From NCBI GenBank assembly GCA_963788975.1, contig CAWBIJ010000001.1:186001-250000 (forward strand): 64,000 nt of DNA. Direction: 5' to 3'. The position numbers and the translations under genes are program-made. Origin of the DNA: VRUE01 sp963788975. GTDB taxonomy: Bacteria > Actinomycetota > Thermoleophilia > Solirubrobacterales > 70-9. The notes below the pieces were generated by a model. That model made no database searches. It saw nothing but the letters and a program-made list of their open reading frames with translations, and was not told the origin of the DNA. Positions within the stretch are counted from its first letter, which is position 1, and every line of letters begins with the position of its first letter. Positions 33,327 through 42,448 of this stretch are shown here, one piece after another.

Positions 33327-35603
33327 TCAGTCGCCGGCGGCGCCGCTGCGTCCGTCCGGCTTGACCGGCAGCGCCGACTCGGAGGGCTCGGTCGGCACCT
33401 CGGGGTTCTCGATCTCACCGAGGCGACCGATTAGGCGCTGCCACTGGTCGGCTTTCAGCAGCTGCACGAACTTGGCGTCGCCGACTCCGCCCAGCGGGCT
33501 GTAGCCGATGTGGACGTGATCGGCGTGGTCGCCCATCGCGAAGCTGGGCCCGCCGAATTCCTGCAGCGAGATCAGCTCGTCGGGGACCAGCGTCCCCTGC
33601 AGGCGCAGCACCGCTTTCAGCAGCGCTTCGGTCAGCGTTCCCGGCCCCTGGTTGCCGAGCACCGGCACGCCGTTGATCGCGGCGATGTCAGCCGCGTTGC
33701 CGAAGGAGTGGTTGGAGATGTTGCCGCTGGTGGTGATGCTGCCGTAGCGGCCGCAGAGCATCGAGGTGATCGTCAGGCGGAAACCCTGCTCGGAGAGGTA
33801 GGCAAGCGCTGCCAGCAGGCGGCGGTCGATCTGCCCGGCGCGGACTTCGATCCGGTCGCATTCGGGCAGCTCGATCTGCCGGTCGGCGAGGACCCGTCGC
33901 TGCAGCGCCTCCTTGGAGAGCAGCAGGACGCCGGCGCTGCCGAGCTTCTCGGCAAACGGGCTCTTGCCCTTGGCGCGGTAGATCGCGGTTGCCTCGAGCA
34001 GCTTCCAGCCGTCGAGGATCGGCTTAGGGTCGATCCGCGGCGCGCCCTTGCCGGCGGGTCGGATCGAGAAGTTGACGTGAGGATCAATGCCATCGGCACC
34101 AGCTCCAATCCGAGCCAGCACCGTCCCAGCTATAACCTTCGACCCGACCTTGAGGGTTCCGTCGGCGCCGGGGGTGGTGACGCTGTCGACCGACTGGGTC
34201 GCTTCGCTGTCCTCGCCGACCCGGCCCGGCAGGGCGTGGATGCGGGGGCGGAGGTTCTCGCTGTCGATCGGGACCCGTTTCTCCTTGCCGGTCGGCATCA
34301 CGATCAGGCGCTCGTCGCGGACCAACTTGCCCAGCTTGGCGTAGGTGAAGCGGTTGCCGTAGGCGTCGCGCAGGACCACGTAACGGCCCAGTCGCTCGGA
34401 GTCGCCCGTCTTCACGATCACGCCGTCGTTGACGGCGACGACCGGAGATCCCGCGGCGGCGAAGATGTTGATCCCGCGCCGGGTCGGCGAGGAGGAGATC
34501 ACCTCGGCTGCGTTGCCGTACTCCTCTCGTTCATCCGGCGTCGCCTGCTCCAGCGCCTCGCGGGTGGCGATGTCGTCGGCGTAGCGGGCGTCGGCGGCGA
34601 CCGGGAAGTGCGCTCCCTCGGTCAGTCCCGTCAACGAGCCGACCAGGTCGGAGGGCAGCTTGCCGTAGGCGCGCGCGTAGAGCAGCACCTCCTGCACGTA
34701 CCAGTCGGCGTGGTTGTAGGCGAAGATCGCGTCGTAGAGGTCGTCATGGGCCCCCGCTGCCTTCAGGTAGCTGGCCGCGGCGCAGATCGCGTCGACCGGG
34801 TTGTAGGGGTCCTTGCGGCCGTCGCCGTTGGCGTCGACGCCGTACATCTCCCAGCTCGATGGGATGAACTGCATCCATCCCATAGCGCCGGCGCTGGAGA
34901 CGTTGAGGTTGGTGCCGAAGCCGGTCTCGATCTTGTTGATCGAGGCGAGGATCTCCCAGGGGATCCCGTGCTCGGTCCCGCATGCCTGGTAGATCGGCAG
35001 CAGGAAGGGCGGGATCTCGAAGGAGTCGATGACGAAGTTGGGGACTCCGATCGGGGCCGGGCCGAAGGGGGCGAAAGTGGCGGTCGAATTGGCGCTGGTT
35101 GGCGAGCCGCCTTCGTTGAAGGCCGCCGAGCCGCCGCTCGGTCCCTCCTCCTGCGGCTGGTCTCCGGCGGTGGCGCTGGGAGCGCTGATTCCGCCTCCCT
35201 CGCCGATCGCGCCGCCGATGCCCTCGTTGCGGGTCACTCCTTCATTGCTCGTTCCCGCAGTGCCGTCGATCGTCGTCCCCTCGACCGTCCCTGCCGCGCT
35301 GTCGGTGGCGTCTTGCGGCGACGAAGAGCCGGTCTCGCCGGCGGGGGCCGGCACAGCGTCCTCGGCTTCGCCGGAGGCGTCGGGGCAGCCCGGGTCGTCG
35401 AGGTCGACCAGCTGGTCGCCGTCGTCGTCGATTCCGTTCGCGCAGGCAAGCGCTTCGCCGGTCGGGGTTGCGGCCTTGAAGGGACCTGTCTGCTGGGCGG
35501 CGCCGAGGCTGCTCTGTTGCTCGGCTCCGGCCACGCCGACGCCCAGCGCAGTCACGGCCGCGAAACCGGTCAAGGCCGCAGCCAGCGCAAGCTTCTCTCT
35601 CAT
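33327..35603 (-). CDS. Multidomain peptidoglycan hydrolase (transglycosylase, M23-like and M15-like)
   Basis: The 758-residue secreted protein has a signal peptide (MREKLALAAALTG) and a Ser/Gly/Asp-rich linker (to about 175). A lytic transglycosylase domain follows (INKIETGFG with Glu226; AGAMGWMQFIPSSW), then an M23/LytM-like region (RGINIFAAAGSPVVAVNDG ... HVNFSIRPAG, with incomplete metal ligands). The last domain (about 590-715) resembles M15 D-Ala-D-Ala carboxypeptidases: SNHSFGNAADI and DHADHVHIGY supply zinc ligands. ATG 35603 has GGGGAGAG upstream. Probably remodels or opens the cell wall. Confidence 0.85.
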   Translation of the reverse strand: MREKLALAAALTGFAAVTALGVGVAGAEQQSSLGAAQQTGPFKAATPTGEALACANGIDDDGDQLVDLDDPGCPDASGEAEDAVPAPAGETGSSSPQDATDSAAGTVEGTTIDGTAGTSNEGVTRNEGIGGAIGEGGGISAPSATAGDQPQEEGPSGGSAAFNEGGSPTSANSTATFAPFGPAPIGVPNFVIDSFEIPPFLLPIYQACGTEHGIPWEILASINKIETGFGTNLNVSSAGAMGWMQFIPSSWEMYGVDANGDGRKDPYNPVDAICAAASYLKAAGAHDDLYDAIFAYNHADWYVQEVLLYARAYGKLPSDLVGSLTGLTEGAHFPVAADARYADDIATREALEQATPDEREEYGNAAEVISSSPTRRGINIFAAAGSPVVAVNDGVIVKTGDSERLGRYVVLRDAYGNRFTYAKLGKLVRDERLIVMPTGKEKRVPIDSENLRPRIHALPGRVGEDSEATQSVDSVTTPGADGTLKVGSKVIAGTVLARIGAGADGIDPHVNFSIRPAGKGAPRIDPKPILDGWKLLEATAIYRAKGKSPFAEKLGSAGVLLLSKEALQRRVLADRQIELPECDRIEVRAGQIDRRLLAALAYLSEQGFRLTITSMLCGRYGSITTSGNISNHSFGNAADIAAINGVPVLGNQGPGTLTEALLKAVLRLQGTLVPDELISLQEFGGPSFAMGDHADHVHIGYSPLGGVGDAKFVQLLKADQWQRLIGRLGEIENPEVPTEPSESALPVKPDGRSGAAGD

Positions 35604-35762
35604 CCCGCTCTCCCCGCGCACAACCGGCACCACGCTACTTGCTCGCATCAGGGCGCGCAACGCCTGTCAGCGCCCCCAACAAGGGCTTAATCCCGAGCTC
35701 GATCCGACGCATGCGGGCGCAGCATCTCAGCCTTGCCGGATGCCCTCGTTAAGCTGCTGTCG

Positions 35763-36098
35763 ATGAGCACGGGCCAGGCGGGCGACTCTGCCTACGACGA
35801 GGACCAGGAGAGCCTTCGCGAGCGCAGCGAGCAGGTGATCGGCGAGTTCGCCCAGGCACTGCTCGACAGCCAGGTGCTGGAGGGAGCCCTGGCAGCCGCC
35901 TTTGGCGCCCGCGAGAAGGCGGTCGAGGCGCAACACGCCGCGATGGCCGCCCTCAACCTGCCCTCGGCGGGGGACGTGGAGCGTCTCGAGCGTCGCCTGC
36001 GCTCCCTCTCCCAGCGTCTCGAAGAGGTCGAGGACCAGGTCGACGACCTGCTCGGTGAGCTGCGCGCCCTCAGGCGGGGGTCTAACCTTAAACCTTAG
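35763..36098 (+). CDS. Small acidic coiled-coil protein
   Basis: The 111-residue protein is almost entirely helical, with a C-terminal coiled coil (DVERLERRLRSLSQRLEEVE). The pattern resembles phasin-like or poly(3-hydroxyalkanoate) granule helpers, but I cannot confirm that. ATG 35763 was chosen over 35733; neither has a strong ribosome site. The last 4 bases overlap the phosphorylase gene end tail-to-tail. Confidence 0.65.
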   Translation: MSTGQAGDSAYDEDQESLRERSEQVIGEFAQALLDSQVLEGALAAAFGAREKAVEAQHAAMAALNLPSAGDVERLERRLRSLSQRLEEVEDQVDDLLGELRALRRGSNLKP

Positions 36099-36760
36099 GC
36101 TGAGAGTACGGCTCTCGCGGCGGTTCCGGCGCGCTTCGCCCCCGCTTCGAGCTGCTCGTCATCCGCCTGCTCGCCGGAAGCGCTCTCGGCGACGATAAGA
36201 ACGGCGGCGATCGCCACCCCGAGGGTCTCGGCGCGGGCGAGAAGCGTCGCGGTCTGCATGTCCGCCACGTCGACACGGTTGGCGTAGCGGGGGGATTCGG
36301 CGACCCCGCTCTGGTGCAGGACGTCGAGGCTGGCGACGACCGCGGGGCGCGCCGCATCACCCAGCTCGTTTCGTAGCTGGGCGGTCAGGTCGGTGTCGGG
36401 AAGGACCGGCTCGCCGCTGCCGCCGCCGCCCCAGGCATGCGCCTCCAGAACGGTCAGCTGGTCTCCCGGCCCCGAGTCCGGCTCGATCCCGACGCAGGTT
36501 CCGACCCGGACCGCGCGGCCCACTCCCAGCTCAGCCAGGTCGTCGAGCACGATCGCCGCGCTCGGGCCGCCCATCCCGGTCGCTTGGATCGTCAGGTCAT
36601 GTCCGCTCGCTGTCCCCGTGTACCCCCACAGGCCGCGCGCGTGGTTGCTCATCTTCGGCTGCTCCAGCAGCTCCTGCGCCAGCAGCAGGGCTCGGCCGGG
36701 GTCGCCGACCAGGATCGCGTCGGGGGCGATCGGCGCCGTTGGTCGAAGTCGCGACGGCAT
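36095..36760 (-). CDS. Nucleoside phosphorylase family protein
   Basis: The 221-residue protein has the PNP/UDP phosphorylase layout: ILVGDPGRALLLAQEL (phosphate-binding N-terminus), TGMGGPSAAIVLDDL, VRVGTCVG, and VDVADMQTATLLARAE in place of the usual ExE-type base-binding region. It would cleave nucleosides with phosphate. The start at 36760 fits the family. It overlaps the 3' end of the iron permease gene by 164 bases on the same strand. Confidence 0.82.
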   Translation of the reverse strand: MPSRLRPTAPIAPDAILVGDPGRALLLAQELLEQPKMSNHARGLWGYTGTASGHDLTIQATGMGGPSAAIVLDDLAELGVGRAVRVGTCVGIEPDSGPGDQLTVLEAHAWGGGGSGEPVLPDTDLTAQLRNELGDAARPAVVASLDVLHQSGVAESPRYANRVDVADMQTATLLARAETLGVAIAAVLIVAESASGEQADDEQLEAGAKRAGTAARAVLSA

Positions 36761-39101
36761 CGTCCGACCCTAGGGCGTGGGCGGCGACGGCGCGGCGCAG
36801 CTCGCGCTTGCGCAACCACTCGGCGGCGAAGTAGCTGCCGATCACGAAGCAGAAGGCGAGCAGCTGCGCGACCAGGGTCTCGACCGTGGGGTAGATGCCG
36901 AGCCATGTGCCCATCCAGAGCGGGAGGTCGACGTCGATCGGGTGGATCGAGAGCCAGCCGACTCCCTGCATCGTCCGAGCTGTGTTGCCGACGAGGACGA
37001 CGAGGACGAGGGCGATCAGCATCCCCGTCACCACCAGCATCTTCTTGTAGGGGAGGCGGCGCTCGAGGCTGAAGGTGAGGGCGCCGACGACCGCGGTGAT
37101 CGCCAGCCCGAGCGAGACGCCGGCGAGGACGACGCCGGTGCCGGAGCTGAGTTGCAGCGCCTGCAGGAAGAGGACGGTCTCGAAGCCCTCCCTGAAGACA
37201 CTGGTGAAGCCGAGCGTGTAGAGGCCGGCCACAGTTGCTGCGCCCGCTCCCGTGGCCAGCGCCGCCCCGGTCAGCGCTTTGCCGCGCTCGCGGTGGCCCT
37301 TGATCCACTCGGTCCAGTAGACCCGGTGGAAGAACCAGTTCATGACCAGCAGCAGCACTCCGATTGCGACCACGCCGACCGCCGCCTCGAGCTTCTCCCC
37401 GTACTGCGAGAGCGAGTCGAGCAGCAAAAGGGCGAGGAGAAACATGACGACGCTGGCGGGTAGGGCGAGCAGGGCGCCGCGGTAGACCGGCCGGCGCAGG
37501 GGCGCGCGCGGGCCGATCATGCTGGCGGTGATCGCGGCCAGGATCAGGATCGCCTCGAGGCCCTCGCGGAAGACGATCAGCGCCGAGTTGGTGATCGTCG
37601 TCATCGCGCTGGCGCCGTCGCCGGTCAGGGCTCTGGCGGTCTCGAGCTTTTCGTCGAGGATGAGGCGGGTGTCGCGGATCTCGGGCAGCGGAGCGCTGTC
37701 GGCGACGAGGCTCGCAAGCCCCGCCTCGCCGTTGGCGCCGTACCAGATCAGTCCCTCGATCTCGAGCGCCAGTTGGGGGTCGAAGGCGCGCAGCTTCAGC
37801 TCGGGGCCGAACTCGAAGAAGCCGTAGGCGGCAAGCCGCGCCTGCTCGGCCTGCTGGTACTGGCCGGCTCCAGCCGCCGCTTCGAGCTGGTCGAGGGAGA
37901 TGTCGACGAGTTCGTAGTCGGCTTCGTCGCTGGGTTCCGTCCACTCCTGCGGCGCGATTCGTTCGAAGGCATCGGCGGCGCGATCGCGTGCCTCGTCGAG
38001 CTCCTCTTGTGGAGCGACGGAGACGCTTTGCTGGGCGTTGTCGACGTCCTCGCGCAGCTCTGCGTAGGCGGCTTCGATCGTCTCGACCGCGGCCGGGTCG
38101 CGCTCGAGCAGGGCCGGCTCGAGGTCGGCGAAGGCGGTTTCGACGCCATCCATGAATGCGACCGCCTCCTGGATCTCGAAGGGGATCGTCACGTGGCCAT
38201 CGGCGGTGCCCTTGTCGTACTCCTTCGGCACCAGGTCGAGGAAGCGAGTCAGTTGGCTGGCCCGGTTGACCTGCTCGTCAGGGGTCAGGGGAGCCGCCGT
38301 GAAGCCCTCGAAGTCGGCTTCGACCGCACGCCGCGCCCGTTCGAAGCCGGCCCGGTCAGATGCGGCGGCGGCCGCTGCGAGCAGGTCGAAGTCGCGCCCG
38401 GTGACGCGCCGCTCGGCGCCGTCGCGCTGCTCTTCGTACTCCGGTGCGATCGCCAGCCAGTAGCCGCGGGCGATCGCCGCCGTCTCGGCGAAGCGGCCGT
38501 CGAAGCCGCGCTCGGCTGCTTGCGAGGCTTCGTCGAGGTTGGAGGCGAGCCGCGCCTGGAATGCGTCGAGCAGATCCTTTTCGATCTGAATCACGGCCTC
38601 GTGCGGGCCGATCTCGCCACTTGCGAGCCGATCCACGGCTTCGGTGGCGTCGACGCCGGGACGTGTGAAGCGGGTGGTCTGGCGGAAGTCGCGGATCTGC
38701 AGCCAGCTGCGGGCCTGCGCCGCTTCGCCGCGATCCGCCGCGGCGACCGCGACGGCAAAGGCGCCGCGGCGGAGGGCCGAGACGATCCGCCCTCGTGCTG
38801 CTGCCAGCCCCACTTCGTCGAGCTCCGCCAGGGCTTGCTCGGCCGCTCTCAGCGAAGCTTCGATCTCCCGCAGCGTGGCTGGCGCCTCGGCGGCGAGCCC
38901 GCGGCGCAGGGGTCCCTGCAGCCGCTTCTCGGCGGCTGCGACCGAGCCCCCGCCGCTTTCGCCGAAGAGCAGCTGGGTCTGTGCCTCGAAGAGATTGGCG
39001 CGGATCGAGTCGGCCGCTTGCCAGGCCGGCTCGGCTGCGGCTGACGGCGCTGCGAGGAGCAGCGCCGTCAGCGCGAGCAGGATCGAGCCGGCGCGCCGCA
39101 C
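36597..39101 (-). CDS. efeU: Iron permease FTR1 family (EfeU-like) with large extracytoplasmic domain
   Basis: The 834-residue protein has a signal peptide, a helical exported part of about 500 residues, and seven membrane segments. The membrane part carries the two REGLE-type iron motifs VFREGLEAILIL and VFREGFETVLFL. It would import ferric or ferrous iron. The start is GTG 39101, directly after the efeO stop. The last 55 residues (basic, Pro-rich) are read through the start of the phosphorylase gene. A shift of one base would end the protein at a TAG near 36773, so this tail may be a frameshift product. Confidence 0.87.
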   Translation of the reverse strand: MRRAGSILLALTALLLAAPSAAAEPAWQAADSIRANLFEAQTQLLFGESGGGSVAAAEKRLQGPLRRGLAAEAPATLREIEASLRAAEQALAELDEVGLAAARGRIVSALRRGAFAVAVAAADRGEAAQARSWLQIRDFRQTTRFTRPGVDATEAVDRLASGEIGPHEAVIQIEKDLLDAFQARLASNLDEASQAAERGFDGRFAETAAIARGYWLAIAPEYEEQRDGAERRVTGRDFDLLAAAAAASDRAGFERARRAVEADFEGFTAAPLTPDEQVNRASQLTRFLDLVPKEYDKGTADGHVTIPFEIQEAVAFMDGVETAFADLEPALLERDPAAVETIEAAYAELREDVDNAQQSVSVAPQEELDEARDRAADAFERIAPQEWTEPSDEADYELVDISLDQLEAAAGAGQYQQAEQARLAAYGFFEFGPELKLRAFDPQLALEIEGLIWYGANGEAGLASLVADSAPLPEIRDTRLILDEKLETARALTGDGASAMTTITNSALIVFREGLEAILILAAITASMIGPRAPLRRPVYRGALLALPASVVMFLLALLLLDSLSQYGEKLEAAVGVVAIGVLLLVMNWFFHRVYWTEWIKGHRERGKALTGAALATGAGAATVAGLYTLGFTSVFREGFETVLFLQALQLSSGTGVVLAGVSLGLAITAVVGALTFSLERRLPYKKMLVVTGMLIALVLVVLVGNTARTMQGVGWLSIHPIDVDLPLWMGTWLGIYPTVETLVAQLLAFCFVIGSYFAAEWLRKRELRRAVAAHALGSDDAVATSTNGADRPRRDPGRRPRPSPAAGAGAAGAAEDEQPRARPVGVHGDSERT

Positions 39102-40190
39102 CTAGCCTTCCTGTAGCTCCACTTCGAGCTGCTTCGCAGCCTGCGTCACCTGGCCGGCGATCGCCTCTGCCTGGGCCTGGGCCTGGGCGCCGAGCGCGTC
39201 TGCCTGCTTGGCGGTGAACTGCTCCCCGCCGGCCTCGCGGTCGCGCAGATCACTGGCGAACGCGACCAGTTCCTTCAGTTCCTTGCGGGTCTGCTTCGCC
39301 TGCTGCGGGTTCTCCGCCGCGATCGCCGCTTCCATCCCGTCATAGGTGACGAGGATGCCGCCGAGGATGTCGGCGATGTCGGAGAGGCGCGAGGTGGCGA
39401 CGAAGCCGAGTTCCTCGGCGTCCTCACCGGCGATGAAGCGCGAGTTCTTCCAGGCCTCGAAGTACTCGCTCATCGTCGGGGTCATGATCACGATCGAGGT
39501 CAGCGCGTCGGAGGGGGTCGGTTCGAACTCCTGCGCGTCCTGGTCGAGGCTCTTCGCCTGCTGCTCGAATTCGTCGAGCGTCGCTTTGTAGACGTCGGCA
39601 TCCGGCAGGCCCTCGCCGAACTCGACCTTGCCGTCGCCGTCGACGTCGGGCCGGGCACCCTTCGCCTGCAGCTCGGGGTTGGTCCCGTAGAGCGCCGTCT
39701 CGGTGAGGAAGAAGAGGTTGCCGGGCTGCTTCAGCTGCTTACCGGCAGGGGTGGTGAGGCTGAACGAGACCGCGTCTTCGGGGGTCGAGGCGTCCGAGCC
39801 GGCGTCGATGTCGACGTCGTACTGGGCCAGCCGCGGGACGCCGGCGACGATTCCCTCCATCTCCTCGTAAGCGGGGTTGGCGGTGACGAAGGCGTCCTTC
39901 GAGTCGGCGAGGATCTCAGTCACTTCGTCGCCGTGCTCGTCGAGCAGGCGCTGGTAGTCGAAGTCGACCGACTCGGCCAGGGCGTAGTACTCGTCAGCGT
40001 TTTCCCCCAAGACTTCGACCTGCTCGACCAGCTCGGCCGAGTGGTCCGTGAGGTATTGCTTGACCGGCTCCAGTTGCGCCGCGCTCGCCTCCGTGGTCGT
40101 CTCGTCGCTGTCGTCGTCTCCGCATCCTGCCGCAAACGCTGCGAGCGCGAGCGCCACCAGCGTAAGCCCCAGCTTTGCCCTGGCCTTCAT
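39102..40190 (-). CDS. efeO: EfeO-like iron-binding lipoprotein (imelysin/M75 family)
   Basis: The 362-residue protein has a lipoprotein signal (LALAAFAAGC, Cys23) and an imelysin-type helical body (QLEPVKQYLTDHSAELVEQV; WKNSRFIAGE). It lacks the N-terminal cupredoxin domain of E. coli EfeO, so it is an EfeM-like short form. Together with the FTR1 permease directly downstream it should form an Efe iron uptake system. EfeB is not present. A palindrome at 40223-40236 lies upstream. Confidence 0.85.
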   Translation of the reverse strand: MKARAKLGLTLVALALAAFAAGCGDDDSDETTTEASAAQLEPVKQYLTDHSAELVEQVEVLGENADEYYALAESVDFDYQRLLDEHGDEVTEILADSKDAFVTANPAYEEMEGIVAGVPRLAQYDVDIDAGSDASTPEDAVSFSLTTPAGKQLKQPGNLFFLTETALYGTNPELQAKGARPDVDGDGKVEFGEGLPDADVYKATLDEFEQQAKSLDQDAQEFEPTPSDALTSIVIMTPTMSEYFEAWKNSRFIAGEDAEELGFVATSRLSDIADILGGILVTYDGMEAAIAAENPQQAKQTRKELKELVAFASDLRDREAGGEQFTAKQADALGAQAQAQAEAIAGQVTQAAKQLEVELQEG

Positions 40191-40222
40191 CGAGTCAGTT
40201 CCTCCTTGATCGGGTGAGTGTA

Positions 40223-40236
40223 TTAGGCGTCCCTAA
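40223..40236. promoter_or_regulatory. Inverted repeat resembling an iron-regulator half-site pair
   Basis: TTAGGCGTCCCTAA has perfect TTAGG/CCTAA arms with a 4-base centre, and another CCTAA follows at 40250-40254. DtxR/IdeR boxes use the same half-sites but with wider spacing (TTAGG-N9-CCTAA). It lies 33 bases upstream of efeO in a 226-base gap shared with the divergent amt gene; the rest of the gap shows no clear promoter. Confidence 0.4.
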
Positions 40237-40416
40237 GCGGTTCGGGAACCCTAACGGAATCCGAGCGATGAAGTCGGGATTGACACTGGTGAGAAACCCG
40301 CCGCCGGGATTTCCTCCAACCGTCTAAACACAGCGATTTCGCCCGTTCATACCTTGGCTGCGATCGCAAACCGCGACCGCCGGGCCATGGCTGCGGCGGG
40401 CTAGGAGGACGTTTAG

Positions 40417-41901
40417 ATGAAAACCAAGATGGGCCTCGCCGTGATCCTGGCGGCGCTCGCCTCGCTGGTGCTGCCCGGGATGGCCTCGGCGCAGGGCGTC
40501 AGCGAGATAGTCGACGCCAAGGTCGTCGAGCTGGACATGGTCTGGGTCGCGGTTGCGACCGTCCTGGTCTTCCTCATGCAGGCCGGGTTCATGTTCCTCG
40601 AGATCGGCTTCTCGAGACAGAAGAACGCGGGTACCGGCGTGGCCAAGGTGCTCGTCAACCTCGCGATCTGCACGATCGCCTGGTGGGCGATCGGCTACGG
40701 CATCGCTGAAGGGGGCGGCAACGACTTCTTCGGCACCAGCGGCTTCTTCTTCCACTTCGACCAGGTAGTCGGCCAGGGCGAAGAAGCGTTCAACGTAGCC
40801 GGCTCCGACGCGATGCTGATGCTCTTCGGACTCGCCTTCTGTGCCGTCTCACTGGCGATCGTCTGGGGCACGACCCTGGAGCGGATCAAGTTCGGCGCCT
40901 ACGTGATCTACGCCTTCGTCTTCGGCGCCGTGATCTACCCGCTGATCGCGCATGCGGTCTGGGGCGGTGGCCTGCTCTCCGACATCGGCGGCAAGCCGGT
41001 GATGGACTTCGCCGGTTCCTCGGTGGTCCACCTGACCGGCGCCGTCGGCGCCCTGGCGGCGCTGCTGTTGCTCGGCGCACGCAAGGGCAAGTACGACGCC
41101 AACGGCAAGCCGCGGGCGATCCCCGGGCACTCGATGCCGCTGGTCGGCCTCGGCGTGATCATCCTCTGGATCGGCTGGTTCGGCTTCAACGGAGGCTCGA
41201 CCTTCGAAACCGCCGGCTCGTTCTTCGGCGAGGTGATGCTGAACACCCAGCTCGCCGCGGCGGCCGGTGTGATCGGAGCATCGCTGGCGGTTTGGATGAA
41301 GAGCCGTACGCTCGACGTCGGCATGGCCGGCAACGGCGCGATCGCCGGTCTGGTCGGGATCACCGCCCCGTCCGGCTTCGTCGAGTTCTGGGCGGCGCCG
41401 ATCATCGGCTTCATCGCCGGCCTGATCGTCGTCTACGCAGTGCTGGCGATCGAGAAGCTCCTCGACGACCCGGTCGGCGCCCTCTCGGCGCACGGCCTGG
41501 CCGGAATCTGGGGCACCCTGGCGGTGGGCATCTTCGCCTCACCGCGGCTGATCGTCGAAGGAGCCGGACCGGGTGTCTGGTACGGGATCTTCGGCGACGC
41601 CTCCTTCAGCACGGCCGTTGGGCAGCTGGGGGTCCAGGGGCTGGCGGTCCTCTTCACCTTCGTCGTCGTCTTCGTCATCTCGATCGCGACATTCGCCTTC
41701 ATCAAGGCGACGATCGGGCTGCGGGTATCCGAGGAGGAGGAGGAAGCCGGGCTGGACATCAGCTCGCACGGCATGTACGGGTATCCGGAGCAGTTCATTC
41801 CGCAGCCGGAGTACTCCACGGGCCTGCCCCCGACGATCGGGGCGCCGCCCCCGGTGCCGGCGGCGGCTCCTGCACAGATGACAGCCACCGAGTCGCGATA
41901 G
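40417..41901 (+). CDS. amt: Ammonium transporter, Amt family
   Basis: The 494-residue protein has a cleavable signal (MASA-Q near residue 25) and eleven membrane segments. Amt hallmarks include FLEIGFSRQKNAG and HLTGAVGALAALLLLG with a pore His. The C-terminal cytosolic tail (GLDISSHGMYGYPEQF) is the PII-docking segment. TAGGAGG precedes ATG 40417. It is followed 13 bases later by a PII gene, the standard ammonium-uptake pair. Confidence 0.95.
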   Translation: MKTKMGLAVILAALASLVLPGMASAQGVSEIVDAKVVELDMVWVAVATVLVFLMQAGFMFLEIGFSRQKNAGTGVAKVLVNLAICTIAWWAIGYGIAEGGGNDFFGTSGFFFHFDQVVGQGEEAFNVAGSDAMLMLFGLAFCAVSLAIVWGTTLERIKFGAYVIYAFVFGAVIYPLIAHAVWGGGLLSDIGGKPVMDFAGSSVVHLTGAVGALAALLLLGARKGKYDANGKPRAIPGHSMPLVGLGVIILWIGWFGFNGGSTFETAGSFFGEVMLNTQLAAAAGVIGASLAVWMKSRTLDVGMAGNGAIAGLVGITAPSGFVEFWAAPIIGFIAGLIVVYAVLAIEKLLDDPVGALSAHGLAGIWGTLAVGIFASPRLIVEGAGPGVWYGIFGDASFSTAVGQLGVQGLAVLFTFVVVFVISIATFAFIKATIGLRVSEEEEEAGLDISSHGMYGYPEQFIPQPEYSTGLPPTIGAPPPVPAAAPAQMTATESR

Positions 41902-41914
41902 GAGGGAGGAACGC

Positions 41915-42283
41915 ATGAAGAAGATAGAGGCGTTCATCCGCCACGAGGCATTCGAGCCGATCAGGGCCGAGCTGCTCGACAAGGGATTTCCCTCCCTGTC
42001 GATCAGCGAGGCCAAGGGCTCGGGCCGCCAGAAGGGGATAGTCGAGAAGTACCGCGGCTCCACCCTGACCGTCAACGTCCGGCCGAAGCTGAAGCTGGAG
42101 GTCGTGGTCGAGGACAAGGACAAGCCGCTGGTCGTCGAGACGATCCTCAAGCACGCTCGCACGGGCGAGGTCGGCGACGGCAAGATCTTCGTCTTGCCGG
42201 TCGAGGAAGCGGTGCGGATCCGAACTGGTGAGGGCGGGGAGACCGTCCTGCAGGCTCACGAGGATTCCGAGATACCGGCATGA
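41915..42283 (+). CDS. PII-family nitrogen regulator without the modified tyrosine
   Basis: The 122-residue protein has the PII fold: MKKIEAFIRHEAFEPIRAEL, the T-loop GSGRQKGIVEKYRGSTLTVN, and GDGKIFVLPVEEAVRIRTGE. In the T-loop, position 51 is Leu instead of the Tyr that is uridylylated or adenylylated in most PII proteins. Tyr46 is present. It should still bind ATP/ADP and 2-oxoglutarate and gate Amt. GGAGGAA precedes ATG 41915. Confidence 0.92.
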   Translation: MKKIEAFIRHEAFEPIRAELLDKGFPSLSISEAKGSGRQKGIVEKYRGSTLTVNVRPKLKLEVVVEDKDKPLVVETILKHARTGEVGDGKIFVLPVEEAVRIRTGEGGETVLQAHEDSEIPA

Positions 42284-42287
42284 GGTA

Positions 42288-42399
42288 AGGACGAGGCCGG
42301 GAGGGGTTTCACTTAACTTTTTCCGAGAGAGGCACTGGCTGTCCGCCAGCCTCACGGCGGAAAAAGTACAAGACGTTTCACCCCTCCCGACCTCGTCCT
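42288..42399. repeat. Nested palindrome with a different core
   Basis: Outer arms 42288-42307 and 42380-42399 pair over 19 of 20 positions. Inside, ACTTTTTCCG (42316-42325) pairs perfectly with CGGAAAAAGT (42358-42367), and a further small hairpin (CTGGC/GCCAG) occupies the centre. It starts 5 bases after the PII stop. The architecture matches the repeats at 32340 and 47200 but the core sequence is unrelated. Confidence 0.8.
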
Positions 42400-42448
42400 C
42401 AACACGCGCTGCAGCTCGTCGGGCTTGATGTCTAGCCTCGCTCCCTCG

